Position numbers and translations under genes: made by a program. Positions 21,255 to 32,879 of a DNA stretch of 64,000 nucleotides are shown here, one piece after another. Under the pieces are notes generated by a model. That model was not told the DNA's origin and did not search any database. It saw nothing but the letters and a program-made list of their open reading frames with translations. The DNA comes from Fusarium oxysporum f. sp. lycopersici 4287 (Eukaryota; Ascomycota; Sordariomycetes; Hypocreales; Nectriaceae): contig NC_030988.1 of NCBI RefSeq assembly GCF_000149955.1, forward strand, positions 1,388,109 through 1,452,108, in the 5' to 3' direction. The first letter of the stretch is position 1; the number at the start of each line of letters is the position of its first letter.

Positions 21255-23294
21255 CGGAAGGAGACGGCGACAGGTTCAAGAATGGAAGCAAAAGAGACGC
21301 AAATATGTTTGCTCACTAAGGGATGTAATGCATGTATTATTGCCACACTACTAACCTTTACGCTCGAGACCTAGTGGGTACAGTAACCTGTAGAACAAGC
21401 CAAAGAGTCCCCAAGTCTCTGGAGACAACTCATTGAAAACACACGTAGAAGAACATTTCTGTTTAAAGACTGGCAAAGCAGCAAGTATCAAGCTAGATGT
21501 ATGTATGTCTGTATGTATGTATGTATGTGTATTTTTCGTCTGGGTGGCTGTAACGAAGCCAAATCTCCTACTGGAGCAAAAGACGTGCTGAGCTAGCTAG
21601 GTACAGGATACCCCGCTTCCTTCACCATCCAGCATACCAATGGCACAAAAGGTGCTGTATTTCTCAAGCCCGTCACCCGTCAGCGGGTTCGAGGGCAATC
21701 TATTGTCGAACTTTTTCCACCGACCAGAATTCTCTCGCGCATCACTACATCTGCTGACGCAGTCCACAATCTCCAGTAACCAAGTTGTAGCTCGTAGTCG
21801 ACTGTCGCGGCGGCAGGGAAAAACCTCGGGAAGGGATCAGAGGCCGACGGTGCGGCTTGCCTTTAAAGGAGAAAAACCCATCCCAATAAGGCGTCGTTGA
21901 TCGGAAGGATGTCGCTACGAATGCCCGGGGCATCGCCCTCCGATATCTAAGGCGTTCTGGTTCTGAGGTGCCGCCATTAGATCCGACAAAGGTGTTGTCA
22001 GAGAAGGCGAACTCTCCAAAATTCCTTCTCTGAAAACTGCTGTTAGGGAGCCGATAGCGTCCCCGCAGTTTTTGTGTGGTCGCGTGGCCTGCAGAAAATC
22101 CCGCTCCTAGCACCGCACTAACAGTGCGTGCCAAGAAAGAATTTTTACAGGAGAGAGTTGAGTATCAAGCTAGAGGGGTGATGGTGAGCGGCTGTAGGGT
22201 AGTTCCGACAAATGTGGAGCAAGCGTTATGGTAGCGGGGCCTGACAGTCTCGGTACACCTGGGCCATAGTTTAGCAATGCCTGGGGGTGGAAGACGCTGG
22301 CGCGAGTCCAAGTTTGGAAGGAAGCTTTTGCGCGACCTTGTGCTTGTAAACCCTTTATTCTCTACTTCTGCAAGGGTCACATTGCTGTAAGGATGATATG
22401 GGGGCGACACAGGCGATGAGGGGCTGATGTGAAATGACGCGGGCGGGGTCTTGATTTTGGGGTAAGTGATCCATCGCCTTCCCCCACTTCGCGTATTCTG
22501 AACGCGCTTTACCACGGATGCATTCCACATCAGACGCGTAGCACGAGGTGGCTCAAATGACTGCGCACGTTTCGCGTCGGCACCGGCATCTCCGTCAGAA
22601 ACGGTGCGGCCGGTACCGTGGTACATTCGTCACACCAGTCCTTGTTATCTCTGAAGCTAGTCATTGCATTGAGTACACGAGAAGCGCTGGCTAACAGGAA
22701 AGACCCGAATCGGATTTTTCTAGATGTCCTTGACAGGGGCCAGGCCATTGTGTCCTATTTCCATTGCACGACAATGCAACATCATGAAGTCATAAAGGCG
22801 ATCGAAATGAAACAAAGATGATAGCAAGCATCCTGATGAAATCAGTTCATACGAATAGCGGAACAGTATAATTGAGATTGGGCGCCTGTCATCCGTCGAG
22901 GGCGGAAATACTGGGGCATTGTAGACGGTGACCTGTCCAGCCTAGCCTAGTTAGGACTAGCCCTTCATCGTGCCTTTGTTGCTGGTTGGGTCAATGGTAT
23001 CTTGTGTTTTTGGTGTCGCAGCATTCAAACCTGCGGCCTTGGGAAATAGCCTCGAATTTGTCTGTGACGTTGAACACTGCCCCGCCGCTTTCTTCGTCAC
23101 CGGCTAGCTGTTGGGCCAAGAATTCGTCGTCAAGGCGAACGAGCCTATGCCACAACTCCAGTGAGCTTTTGCGGTCACAAGCAGCTGCAATGTGGCTGGG
23201 AATTCGGGGTTTCCAGGAGTACACCAGCAGGGATACCGGAGAACCAACCCCTTAATTGAATATATTTATGGGCTAGGGGCTCTAAGTTGTGGAA
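21255..23294. other. interval without an assignable gene
   Basis: Contains the microsatellite and several ORFs of 60-150 codons on the minus strand (21745-22134, 22165-22626, 22991-23224). None shows a family motif. The 22991-23224 minus ORF has protein-like composition and could be the 3' end of a decayed gene, but I see no supporting exon. Confidence 0.35.
21497..21532 (+). repeat. (TATG)n microsatellite
   Basis: Short run of ATGT/TATG tetranucleotides with one interruption, about 240 bp downstream of the amidase stop. Confidence 0.8.
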
Positions 23295-24185
23295 ATGACT
23301 GAAACTCCGCTTCAAGTTGTCCAACATCCCCACGCTCCACGATCACTTTTCCCTTCTTTCGAATTACTCTTGTATCTCACAGGCTGCAATATCTCGGGAA
23401 AGCTCGTTGTGCCTTTCGATTTGATGCTTTACTTCCTTCGCCGTTCAATTCCAAGCGGCCTCAGTGTAGTCCACACGGCCTTCACATTCATGCCAAAATA
23501 TTCGACATCGGAACTTTACAGCATGCCTGGCTACCAATTTTCTGATCGCACGTGCTTGTATCAACAGCAGAGATGCACACGCTCCCGTGGACTTCCTCGA
23601 CGACGGAGACATACACAAGCCTTTGCACCTCGCAGAGATATGGTCTTCAAATTGCGCCGCATCCGGCCCACGATTCTAAACTTTCGCATATTTCTTGGCA
23701 AAAAGGGTGACGATATTCGGCGATCGTTAAGAGCCGGCGAGAAATGCATTTGGAAATCCAAACGCCTTCCCACTAAAGAGTTTGAAGAACACTGGCAGCC
23801 AGATCGAGTGTTTCAAAATCTGTTTACCGGGTATGACAGTCTCATACTTCAGTTGTTACGCAGCGGCATTACCGCCTTCTGTCAAATTTTTGAAGCTATC
23901 GGGATTTACTTTGACGATCAGTGGGATGTTTTTGACAACTTGTCCTTGGATATCGATAATTTGCCAGAGGACGAGAGAGTCAAGATTCAAACCCCAGACG
24001 TAAAAAGATGGCAGACGGAATGGAAGCGCATGACCACGAATTATGCTCTACTCGACGGCGACCAAAACTACGATTATGACATCATCCTAGCGCGTAGGAC
24101 CAAGAGGCGATGGGCTTGGAACCGAGTATCGTCGCGAGAGGATCCCCAGAACACTCTTGCAAGAAGCTTTTACAGTCATTTCTAA
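23295..24185 (+). CDS. unrecognised ORF, 296 aa, doubtful
   Basis: Single open frame from ATG 23295. The first third is hydrophobic and Ser/Leu-rich, the middle is very Arg-rich (RGLPRRRRHTQAFAPRRD), and the last third (about residues 155-296) is acidic with protein-like composition, for example FDDQWDVFDNLSLDIDNLPE. In the middle, another frame reads HAPVDFLDDGDIHKPLHLAE, which looks more natural (the PLHLA recalls an ankyrin repeat). The annotated frame may therefore cross an indel or an unspliced intron. No domain is recognised in the C-terminal part. Treat it as a hypothetical gene or relic. Confidence 0.35.
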   Translation: MTETPLQVVQHPHAPRSLFPSFELLLYLTGCNISGKLVVPFDLMLYFLRRSIPSGLSVVHTAFTFMPKYSTSELYSMPGYQFSDRTCLYQQQRCTRSRGLPRRRRHTQAFAPRRDMVFKLRRIRPTILNFRIFLGKKGDDIRRSLRAGEKCIWKSKRLPTKEFEEHWQPDRVFQNLFTGYDSLILQLLRSGITAFCQIFEAIGIYFDDQWDVFDNLSLDIDNLPEDERVKIQTPDVKRWQTEWKRMTTNYALLDGDQNYDYDIILARRTKRRWAWNRVSSREDPQNTLARSFYSHF

Positions 24186-25951
24186 ACGCCGCCTTTCACC
24201 AAGCCAGATCAGCGCCGAGGATTCGTGACCATAGCTGATCCGTTGTAGTCAGTACTGACCTGACGTGATCACCACCGATCTCACAACGACCTCACTGATT
24301 ACTACCAAGCACCTTCAGTATATAGATCACATTCATTTGCACTTCCATAGGTACTAGCTCACCAGCTATCAATAAAACTTCTTTACATTGATTAAGCCTA
24401 ACACGCATTGAATCTACCATCAAGAGACGTGACACTTCGACAGCGCGCAGCATCACGCCCTACGCAATCTGCAAACAATAAACCTAGCACGGCTTAGTTT
24501 ATCCATAATTGGGAACCACCGTCACAATTAGTTGTTACATATATTAAACTTTAAATTTTATTTAAAGTTATTGTTTTTATTAATTTTTTTTTTTCCTACG
24601 GCCGCAGACCCCACTTTCATCTCAAGATTGCGGCCTCAGGCGCACCAAGTTCCCTCAACACCTTCCCAGAAGAATAATTCACCTAACCTACCAGACGCCC
24701 GAAACCAACACATAATAGGACGAACCTTCCCCAAGGACCCCAACCGACCGCTATTTTCACCTCGCATGTGACCATTGGGCTCCGATCACTTACAGGCGTT
24801 TTGCCTTGCACGCATCCTTGATACTTCCTGCTTCCTCTATCGCCCAATCAATCTAAATTATCGCGACCACTCGAAAGTGATGTACATTTTTGTGCGTGAG
24901 CTTGCCCCTGACCTATCCATCACTACACCTTCTTTTTCCATCGCCGAGGAAGCCTCTCTTTGTTTATAGCGGCCGAGAAAGCTTCGGGGCCGGACATAGG
25001 CACTTTACTTTAGGCACTTTTAGGCAAGGGGACAACTCACCGCAGCATGAGGCTGACAGGTCGTATTGTGGAACCCACGGCAAGAAAGAAGACTGTGTGA
25101 CACCGATGACACGGCGAAGACTCGCCTCGTACGACCAGGCCCTGCACAAGCCTTCCACCTGCGCGAATTATTCAATCTCTCGGTGTATGTTTGGCCAGGC
25201 AGTGCCCCAAAAAAGGAAAACAGAGTACAAGGTACCAGGCATCGGTTGCTTCCCTGTCTCTGTAGGAGTGACCGTATACCTCGTGAGTTATCTCTGATCC
25301 TTCAAATGGCACACGAACACACTTTACGTCGCGGTCCGCCTGCCTTCTAACTGTACAGTCTGGTTCCTTTTGGCCAGTGTATGTCAGTGCTGATTGGCAG
25401 TTACTTGTAGGCGGGCTACTTGCACGAGCAAATATTGGCGATTCTTTGGGACTTTGGCCGTTGTGATTTCAAGTGATTCGATGAATTGAAACACGCTCTG
25501 CCGAATCTGCCTGACAGCACTCGGACTTTGCCCCCAGGCCCCCAGTCTTCGGGCTTGCCATGCTGTCAAAGGGGGTTGAAAAAAGGGTGGAGAAGAAGGG
25601 GATGGGGGTAGGGGGTGTGCCTGTGTTGCTGGGTGCTGCAAAGAAGGCATCCAGAAGGCAACCAAAACATAATACAACCGTTATATTCGGCGCCGTAAAG
25701 TATCGCCTATTTGGCATACTTTGTAGGCTGCACTTCAGGGAGGTGACCACCTGAACGCCGATTTTCCAACCTTTCATTTTATTTATAAACCTTTGCCCTC
25801 GTCCTCGTGCACTCCCTCTTTCTTGCTCGGATTTTCGCACCTCTCGCGACAAGTCTCACTATTCACAAACCGAGATTCCTCCTTTGAATTTATATCAGCT
25901 ACAACAGCTCTGCCGCTCTTCTGGCAGACTCCTTTTATTCGAGACTCCATC
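24186..25951. other. gene-free interval and promoter/5' UTR of the Est1-type gene
   Basis: Includes the LTR fragment and an AT-rich tract with a T12-like run (about 24530-24600). From roughly 25750 there is a pyrimidine-rich leader (tttatttataaa, then ctcgtgcactccctctttct) that fits a promoter/5' UTR of the downstream gene. An in-frame ATG at 25793 lies in this leader and was not chosen as the start. Confidence 0.45.
24240..24434 (+). repeat. probable LTR fragment (Ty3/gypsy-like), right end
   Basis: The stretch contains a TATA-like tatata (about 24320), an aataaa signal (about 24372) and ends in gagacgtgaca. That terminus is common in fungal gypsy LTRs whose left end starts tgtcacgtct. The expected left terminus and any internal element are missing, so this would be a partial solo LTR. 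The assignment rests on arrangement and a remembered terminus, not an alignment. Confidence 0.35.
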
Positions 25952-28900
25952 ATGGGTGGTGGTCCAGATAAGTCCGAGGTCCCGTCGCGGGTCGAGCCTT
26001 CCGGCGCATCAGAAGATGCTCCTGACGAGTACGTCAAGACTGATACCGACTCCGTATCTCAAGACACTTCGGAGGTGCTGGCTGTGACAGAGCTCGATGG
26101 TGCATCATCGCAGTCTCCCCGGCCCGACAAGGGTGACGCCGTTGGTATTGAGAGCCACGAGAACACCAAAGTGGACGACAGCGATGACAATATAGCAACT
26201 GTCACTGGCGAGAGACGAGATTCTGCCAATGCCGTCGCCACGGAGGTCGAGGTCGTCAAGACCGACAATCAAGACGCACTGCATGACCCTGAAAAGATGA
26301 TCAGGCAGCATGAAACGTGTCCAATTACCAACGATCAACTGGTGGCCGAAGTGAAGGGTATCTATGACGCCTTGGCGACGGTAGAAAAGGAATGCATAGA
26401 AGCCGACGATGGCCAGATGCCCTGGACAGACGGTCCGCTCCACATCCCCGACTACCTATTGACGATCCCAGAGGCCAAATTGATACTGCTTCAAAAGGGC
26501 AATATGAACCCAGCTGAAACTGTTCGTCTTTGGTACGTCAAGGCTCAGAAGGACGCCACAAAGGGAGATAAGAAGCCTTGGACTCTCGAATCAGCCAAGG
26601 ACTTGCCCGTGTCTGAAAAGACAGCTCCGCACGTTGGCGACCCCGAGGACTATCTGCATGGATTCCAGGTGGCTTTGGAGTTGCGTGCCAAGAAACTTGG
26701 ATGGCCTGAGTATAATAAGCTGGCCGCCGTCAATGTGGCCGAAATAGGCGAAGAGGCTCACAAGAAGGTGATAGCCGGGAAACACTACCTCGACATTGGA
26801 TACGACTTGGTAGACCAGTTATTGCGCGATCTCGAGACCGCCAAAAGCAGAACAAAAGAGCCTGCTCTGGGCCTCTGGGCCCTTTGGCGATGCATCCACG
26901 CGGGCCGACATCGCCTCTGGAACATGGTTCAACGCTTTTACTTATGCGACCTCCTTCTCTGCCTCCACTTTCGCTCCAGCCTCCTTCCCTCTTGCAGCAC
27001 GCAGCAGACGGCTCTCAAGGAGACGTCTCCTGAGGGGGTGAAGGCAGCTCCCGAGGAGGAGGCTTCTGAGAAGGTTGCTCCCGAGGCGATAGCTGCTCAG
27101 GAAGCAGAGGTTACCTCCAAGGTTACCGAAGAGACTTTTAAACAGATAGCTCTCACAGAGGCAGACATCGCTTCCGAAAAGGCAGTCGTCGCTTCTAAGG
27201 AGGTCGCACCCGAGATGACTCACGAGGAGGTGGACACAGAGAAGAATTTTGTGAAGATAATTCCCGAAGAGGCAGAGACTGCTCTCGAGAATGTCGATCC
27301 CGAGAAAAAATGTCTCAAGGGGTCAGATGCGGACGTAAATGCTGCTCCCGAGAAGGCCGCCACCATCCAGCAGCTTTCAGACCATGACGCCAACCTATCC
27401 GCCCAAGAGCCGCAGCCCTCTCCTGTGAAGGCTGAAGCGGATGTAGATACGGCTCTCGAGGCCGACGCCACCCAACAGAATTCAGCCCAGGACGCCAGTC
27501 CATCCACCCCGGAGCCCCAGACCTGCGCTGAAGAGGCCGACTTTGCGCCCGAGAATGTAGGCAAAGACACGGGGGATACAGCAGTCGACGCTGTTGCCCT
27601 CGACGAGAAGACAAAGTCTGAGTCTGAGAAGACGCCCGCGACTGAATTGCCAATCTATGTTGATAAGAGGCCGCTGAGTGATCAGAGCCGGTATAAAAAG
27701 GTTGGCATGGAATACTGGGTGCTGATCTCCGGTCGATGGATCCGTAGTCTCAGAATTGAGCAGTATGCAGCTCTCATTGCGCTGCACCGCACAAACTTAC
27801 ACGAACATTACGACTTTTTGTTGGCCTCGCAGCACCCCTCGGCATCGCCAGCGCTCCGTGGGCTCGCAGCAAAGTATAACATGCCGGCAAGAATGTGGAA
27901 GCACGGAATACATTCCTTTCTCGAGGTCCTTCGCACACGACTTCCCGAATCTCAGGATATAATGGAGCAGTTCATCATACTGGCGTATGGTATAATATCT
28001 TTGATGAGCGAGACCGTCCCGAGCTTCCGTCTCACCTGGGTCGAATGCAAAGGAGATTTAGCACGATACGGGTAAGTAGAAGCGCCACCCCTGCTGCGTC
28101 CACTATACGATGGACAGGTGTGCCAACAGAGACTGATAATTGCTGCTTAGAATGGCCGTTGAAGAGAGGGACATGAACGTGAGGGAGTGCTGGAGGAACA
28201 CTGCACGAGAAGAGTACACTCAGGCCCGGAACGATGATCCCACGGTCGGCCGCCTCTACCATCACCTGGCCATCTTGGTCCAGCCCCGTTTCTCCTCGCC
28301 TGACGCAAGTTTCGACGCTGATGTGTCCAGGTTTCTCTACTACATCAAGTCTCTCGTCGTCAAAACCCCGTTTTACGCCGCGCGGGAGTCCTTGCTGACC
28401 GTTATCAACCCGATTTTTGGCCGGAATAAGGAGGCAGCTGAGAAGCCGGCCAGCATCCCCCAGACCGACCAGGACCACTTCCTTACCGCTGTTGCCCACC
28501 TGATTCTTGCTTCTCTGGAGCCTGAGACCCTCAAGGCAAACGGCTATGAGGAGAGCAGGAATAATCATCTCCAGACTGTCTATACAGCACTGGAGAAAAT
28601 AAAGGTCGGTGGACCTGCCAAGACATCTAGAATTTGTCCAAGGTATGTGCTGGCCCCACGGAATCGCGTTACATTTGTCTCTAACTGACCACTTGCAGCG
28701 CCCAACTCGGCCTCTTGCTCTGCCTGTTGCTGCTTGGAATTCCTCTTGCTGATAACAGATGGAGCCCGATGATGGCGAAATTTGCCCCCGACCTTGTGAC
28801 GGACGAGGACCGCTCCGATTCTGACGCCATGGCCAACGCGAGGGATATCCATGATGCAACGATCGAACTGATCAACACCATGGTCCCGTATCTCTTGGAG

Positions 28901-30904
28901 GACGCAGATACGCGTGGCTTAGGGGTGTGGAGATTCATCCTGGTGATCCTGATGTTCATGCGCTCCTTAAAGACGCGGCCCGCCCTGAGGGAATGGTTCG
29001 GTCCGGCTTTCCACGCAGAGGCTCTCACGCCTTACTTCAACCTGATTCTGCGCCAGGACGAGAGTCAAAGTGCCTCTGCCTTGGAGAGCGCTTCTCAGTC
29101 CGAACTCATTACAGATTTCTCGCCGCTCAACGAGAGAGAGAGGCTCGGCAAGTATGCATTCAGTACCAAAGACAACATCGAGACATACCTTCGCGAAACA
29201 GAGGAGCAACGAAAGGCAGAACGCGCCAAGAGTACGGCCACGATGGGAGTGATTACGGCGGAAGAGGCCACAGCTCAAGATGCCACGGCCACTCCGGAAG
29301 CCGGTACAGTCACCACGGACGACAATAGCGTCATCACGGGAATCGCCACGGTCACCACGGAAGGGAGTCAGACTGCAGCGGAAGAGTCCATGGCCACGAC
29401 AGAGGAGACTACAGCCAGTGACACGACGCACAAGAAGGACGGGGGCACCAAGGCACCGGGCTCGCGGAGGATGTACGCCAATTTCCTGCGGGAGCATGAT
29501 CTGGTTACGGGCTTATTCTTCGCCAACGAGGCTGAATCTAGGCCTTGTGACAAGTCTCTACAGAAGCCTACCAAAGACGCCGTGCAGACCGCAGAGGTTC
29601 CAGCCGTGGAACAAGCACAGGAGACGACTCTGACGGATGCCAAGACGGATAGCGAAGCAAAGGATGGTGTTCTAACAGATTCCGCGTCAGGGAATGAAGC
29701 GGAGTATCACATTCTGACGAAATCTGTTGCTGATGAAGCCCAGGAAGAGCAGCAGGCAAAGAGAGAAGCCGTGGAGGCACCATCGGCAGAAGTAGAGATG
29801 AAGGAGAGCGAAAACAAAAATGCGCGAAAGCAAGACAGCGACACACAGACGAAGGAGAAAGATGCTGAGAAGACGCAACTGGAAGACGAGCAGAAGGCGG
29901 GAGAAGCCGAGGAGGCACGACTGGCCCAAGAAGTCGGAGAGGAGGAAGTACGGAGGCAGGAAGGACTTCGTCGTGATCCCCCCCTCTTCCCCAAAGGCTG
30001 GCTCAAGCAGTCGAAATACAGCTTCGACGAGATACAGGCTTTCGACTATGTCGAGAGCCTCGAGATGTGGAATGATCGGCAAGTCCAGATCTTGCGTCTG
30101 GCTACTCAGCTAAGCGGCGACTTCTTCGACCTCAAAACCGACGAAGAAAGACGCCCTTGGTTCAGTGTGCCCGGGGCCTCATCGGTGCCGAAGCTTGGGC
30201 CAAGCAAGATGATGCCGGAAATCATCGAGCGCGACAGCGGCTTTAGAGTCGTCTTTGTTGATCCTTCTTTCCACGCTGTCGAACTCAAGGAGGAGGAGGG
30301 GAGATTGGCCAGGACAGAGGAAATGCGGAAAGAGAAGGAGAGACAGAATGAGGAGAAGAACGCTGAGGCTGCTCCAGGCGCGGCTACAGTTGTCGACGAG
30401 AAGACTGAGGGCAACGCAGAGGAGGAGGCTCACGATTTTCGGTGCCCCTGTGGCGTTGACGTGGTCGATCGGTCTCTCGAATTGCGCAGGTTGCTGTCCA
30501 ATGGAGGCAATCGACTGGCTCGCTTCGAGAATCTTGGTAGCTGCACTGACCCGACCGGCGCACTCAGCATAATAGCAGAGAAGGGCGATGAAGATGACGC
30601 GACTTTGGCTTTCGATCTGGAGCTGAGGAAGACCACCCGTACTGTGAAGACCATCACGGCTGTTGAGGAACTATCGAGCACTGATGATGCCGAGCCTACC
30701 GAGTCCGAGGCGTGGACGACACTTCCAGTGCAAGGCGTGAAGGATCTGCAACATACGAAGGGCAGCGACGCAGGTCCGGACGCAGAGGCAGACGCGGACG
30801 AGGACGGATGGTCACATGTCAGCTTCAACTGTCTCGTAGACGACGAGCCGGATCCAACAGTTCAATCGGACAGTGTCGAGGCAAATTCAATGGTCTCGCG
30901 CTGA
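25952..30904 (+). CDS. Est1/SMG7-type DNA/RNA-binding-domain protein with large disordered insertions (three exons)
   Basis: Exons 25952..28071, 28151..28642 and 28699..30904 are in phase and give 1605 aa. Intron donors are gtaagt and gtatgt; acceptors are ttag and gcag. The recognisable core spans about residues 600-960. It contains LHEHYDFLLASQHPSASPAL, YNMPARMWKHGIHSFLE, then ECKGDLARYGMAVEERDM across intron 1, VGRLYHHLAIL and FYAARESLLTVINPIF. These are hallmarks of the TPR-like and EST1 DNA-binding regions of a fungal Est1-type family related to nonsense-mediated decay and telomerase factors. In relatives EVKGIYDALATVEKECIEAD (about residue 135) leads almost directly to the core, whereas here about 440 residues intervene. 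Part of that insert is Ala/Glu-rich and repetitive. After the core come a Thr-rich tract (about 1090-1160) and a Glu/Lys-rich probable coiled coil (about 1220-1330). ATG 25952 was preferred over 25793 for its context. The exact role is unknown. Confidence 0.8.
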
Positions 30905-31745
30905 TTCTTCTGGTAATGGACAGTCCTAGGTTGATGCGAGGGGATATGCCAGGAGGGCATGCATTCAAACACTGGGCGGCGAAGACGAGCGCGGGATCTG
31001 TATTCTTAGCGAAAGTTCTCTATGACGATTGTGTGGTAAATTGAGGAACACGCTGGCAAAGACCCTGCTTGGCCATGCGATACTGCTCGTGTAGCTTTGT
31101 CCGCCATCTTGTTGCTAGCCTATCTTTCAGAACCATTGGAGCATAAAGTAGAAGTCAAGCGTCGAAAGTGGACTGCACAACCGAAGTAACATGCGCTATT
31201 CCATCATATGTCAAACGATACTTGTTGATAGAACGCCGAGGATAGAGTAAACCAACCAATGCCATTTCTATTAGCCCATTTAGCCCCTTGAGTATATCTC
31301 CCGGCATCGCTATGGATCCTCAGTTTGACGTAATGCCTGCAGTCAGCTAACGCATGTCTCTCGTTTGGCTGCTTCTTATGCTTGGGTTCGTCACTATTAG
31401 TCTCCTAACTGGCACGTCAACAATCTTGTTTCTATAGGTCTTCCGATTGTGGGCAGAGTCTGGAGCTTCCGAGTGTTTGGCAGCATTGATCGTGGGTTTC
31501 GGGTGTTCTCCGCAACGCCGTTGAAGTTGCCGTTTCTGCAGCACGCCTCGACCTCGTCTCATAGGTACAATGCCCTCTCCCAGACTTTCTATCTATGTGC
31601 TTGCTGGTTAGTACGCCTCTGTTTTGGAAGATGTTGCTGAATGGTTGTACAATACACTCTTTTTGAACTCAGCGACTGAAAGATTATGTATATAACGATG
31701 GTAGGATGCGAAGATAGGTACGAATAACTAGATACTTGTATCTGA
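30905..31745. other. intergenic interval
   Basis: 3' flank of the Est1-type gene. Only short ORFs; nothing recognisable. Confidence 0.4.
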
Positions 31746-32474
31746 CTAAATATGCCCTATACGAGATTTAATTTCTTCCCACTTACTAAACTTCTCCATA
31801 GTGACATTCGTAGTCGCCAAACTCCTTCGAATACCTTGAGAAATACTTTCATGGTAAAATAGTTGCGTCACACTTATAAGTTTGATATCTCCAGGTGCTT
31901 TAGTAGAACCATCAATAGGTACAAAAGCCTTGATTCCCGGAAAATCCGAAACCGCTTCAGTGCCATATAAGACCCTCTCAGATGGCATTTCGAGCTCCAT
32001 CATATTACCATCATACCATGTAAGCTTAGGGTTCACCACCACTGTCGGAGGCGTCTGCCAATCCGCGGCGTCAGTTGCCTGTTCGGGATCGGGTTTGTAA
32101 AGAACAACTGATATCCCAGATGCTTGAGCCTCTAAAGTGTGAGGATGGGCTGGATTCCCTGTCGTCTCGGGCATTGCTCCAGTCTCTGGTATTTGGGAAG
32201 GTTCCGGCTCAAGAGCAACAAGACCTTTTGAGCTTGATGCCTTGTTCTCGCTTGTCTTTCTGTTACTGTCCAGACATGATAGTACAGGAGATATATGACA
32301 CCCTTCGTCTTTGATTTCAAGCTCAGCTCCGCGAGGAACAACCAGTACTCTGGTTACTGGGGCCTTTGATGTCTGTGAGGAAGCTATAATGACTGATGAT
32401 TGGGGAAAATTTGGTGTCCCTGGCGCCTCGGAAAGTGCTAGCGTCTCTGATGTACGGGAAAGGCCTGATTCCAT
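31746..32474 (-). CDS. hypothetical protein with an internal repeat (242 aa)
   Basis: Open frame from ATG 32474. The N-terminal half is Ser/Thr/Pro/Glu-rich and probably disordered. The C-terminal ~110 residues (from about VVVNPKLTWYDGNMMELEMP) look folded. The segment NKASSSKGLVALEPEPSQIP repeats a diverged copy (ENKASSTRCLVAMESGLSRT) lying just at and upstream of the chosen start in the same frame. The real gene therefore probably begins further upstream, through an intron or a broken exon: an in-frame stop at about 32535 sits next to intron-like signals (gtatgt, ctaac, tcag) only 31 bp apart. No family recognised. Confidence 0.45.
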   Translation of the reverse strand: MESGLSRTSETLALSEAPGTPNFPQSSVIIASSQTSKAPVTRVLVVPRGAELEIKDEGCHISPVLSCLDSNRKTSENKASSSKGLVALEPEPSQIPETGAMPETTGNPAHPHTLEAQASGISVVLYKPDPEQATDAADWQTPPTVVVNPKLTWYDGNMMELEMPSERVLYGTEAVSDFPGIKAFVPIDGSTKAPGDIKLISVTQLFYHESISQGIRRSLATTNVTMEKFSKWEEIKSRIGHI

Positions 32475-32561
32475 AGCAACAAGACATCGTGTGCTTGATG
32501 CTTTGTTCTCGGTTATCTCTCTGATAATCCTCAGTTAGAAGAATACATACAGTGGCAATTT

Positions 32562-32879
32562 TCAATTTCCTCGGATCGCCGTTCCTGGTTGCAAAAATTC
32601 AAGAGGTAGGAGAGTTCTAACAACATATGTTTCAGGATTTCCAATAATGAAGCCGATATTGTCACTAAAGCTTTGAACATTTTGCTCGCGGGTTGATTTC
32701 TGACGAGATTTCAGACGCCAGTGGTTTCTTTTCGTCCCGATATTAGATAATGCGCAAATTTGATAAAGAAACGATAATAAATCAAAGGGTTCTGAACAGA
32801 GGCTTGGTAAGTCTTGGAGTAGTGTTGGCTTGATATCGATGCAGTCGCCATGGAGTTTGCTCGCTCCTCGGTGGTCCAT
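32562..32879 (-). CDS. hypothetical ORF, possible 5' exon of the 31746-32474 gene
   Basis: 105-codon frame from ATG 32879. It lies directly upstream of the previous gene on the same strand but in a different frame. The protein starts MDHRGASKLHGDCIDIKP and has ordinary composition with no recognised motif. It could be the first exon of the 31746-32474 gene, but I could not find a convincing splice pair joining them. Confidence 0.3.
   Translation of the reverse strand: MDHRGASKLHGDCIDIKPTLLQDLPSLCSEPFDLLSFLYQICALSNIGTKRNHWRLKSRQKSTREQNVQSFSDNIGFIIGNPETYVVRTLLPLEFLQPGTAIRGN

Noticed and set aside
25793..25951. Upstream in-frame ATG of the Est1-type gene
   Set aside because: The extra 53 codons overlie a pyrimidine-rich leader with no protein-like conservation; ATG 25952 has a better context.
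27482..30828. Numerous 80-130 codon minus-strand ORFs across the Est1-type gene
   Set aside because: GC-rich low-complexity coding sequence produces long antisense frames; none has its own motif.
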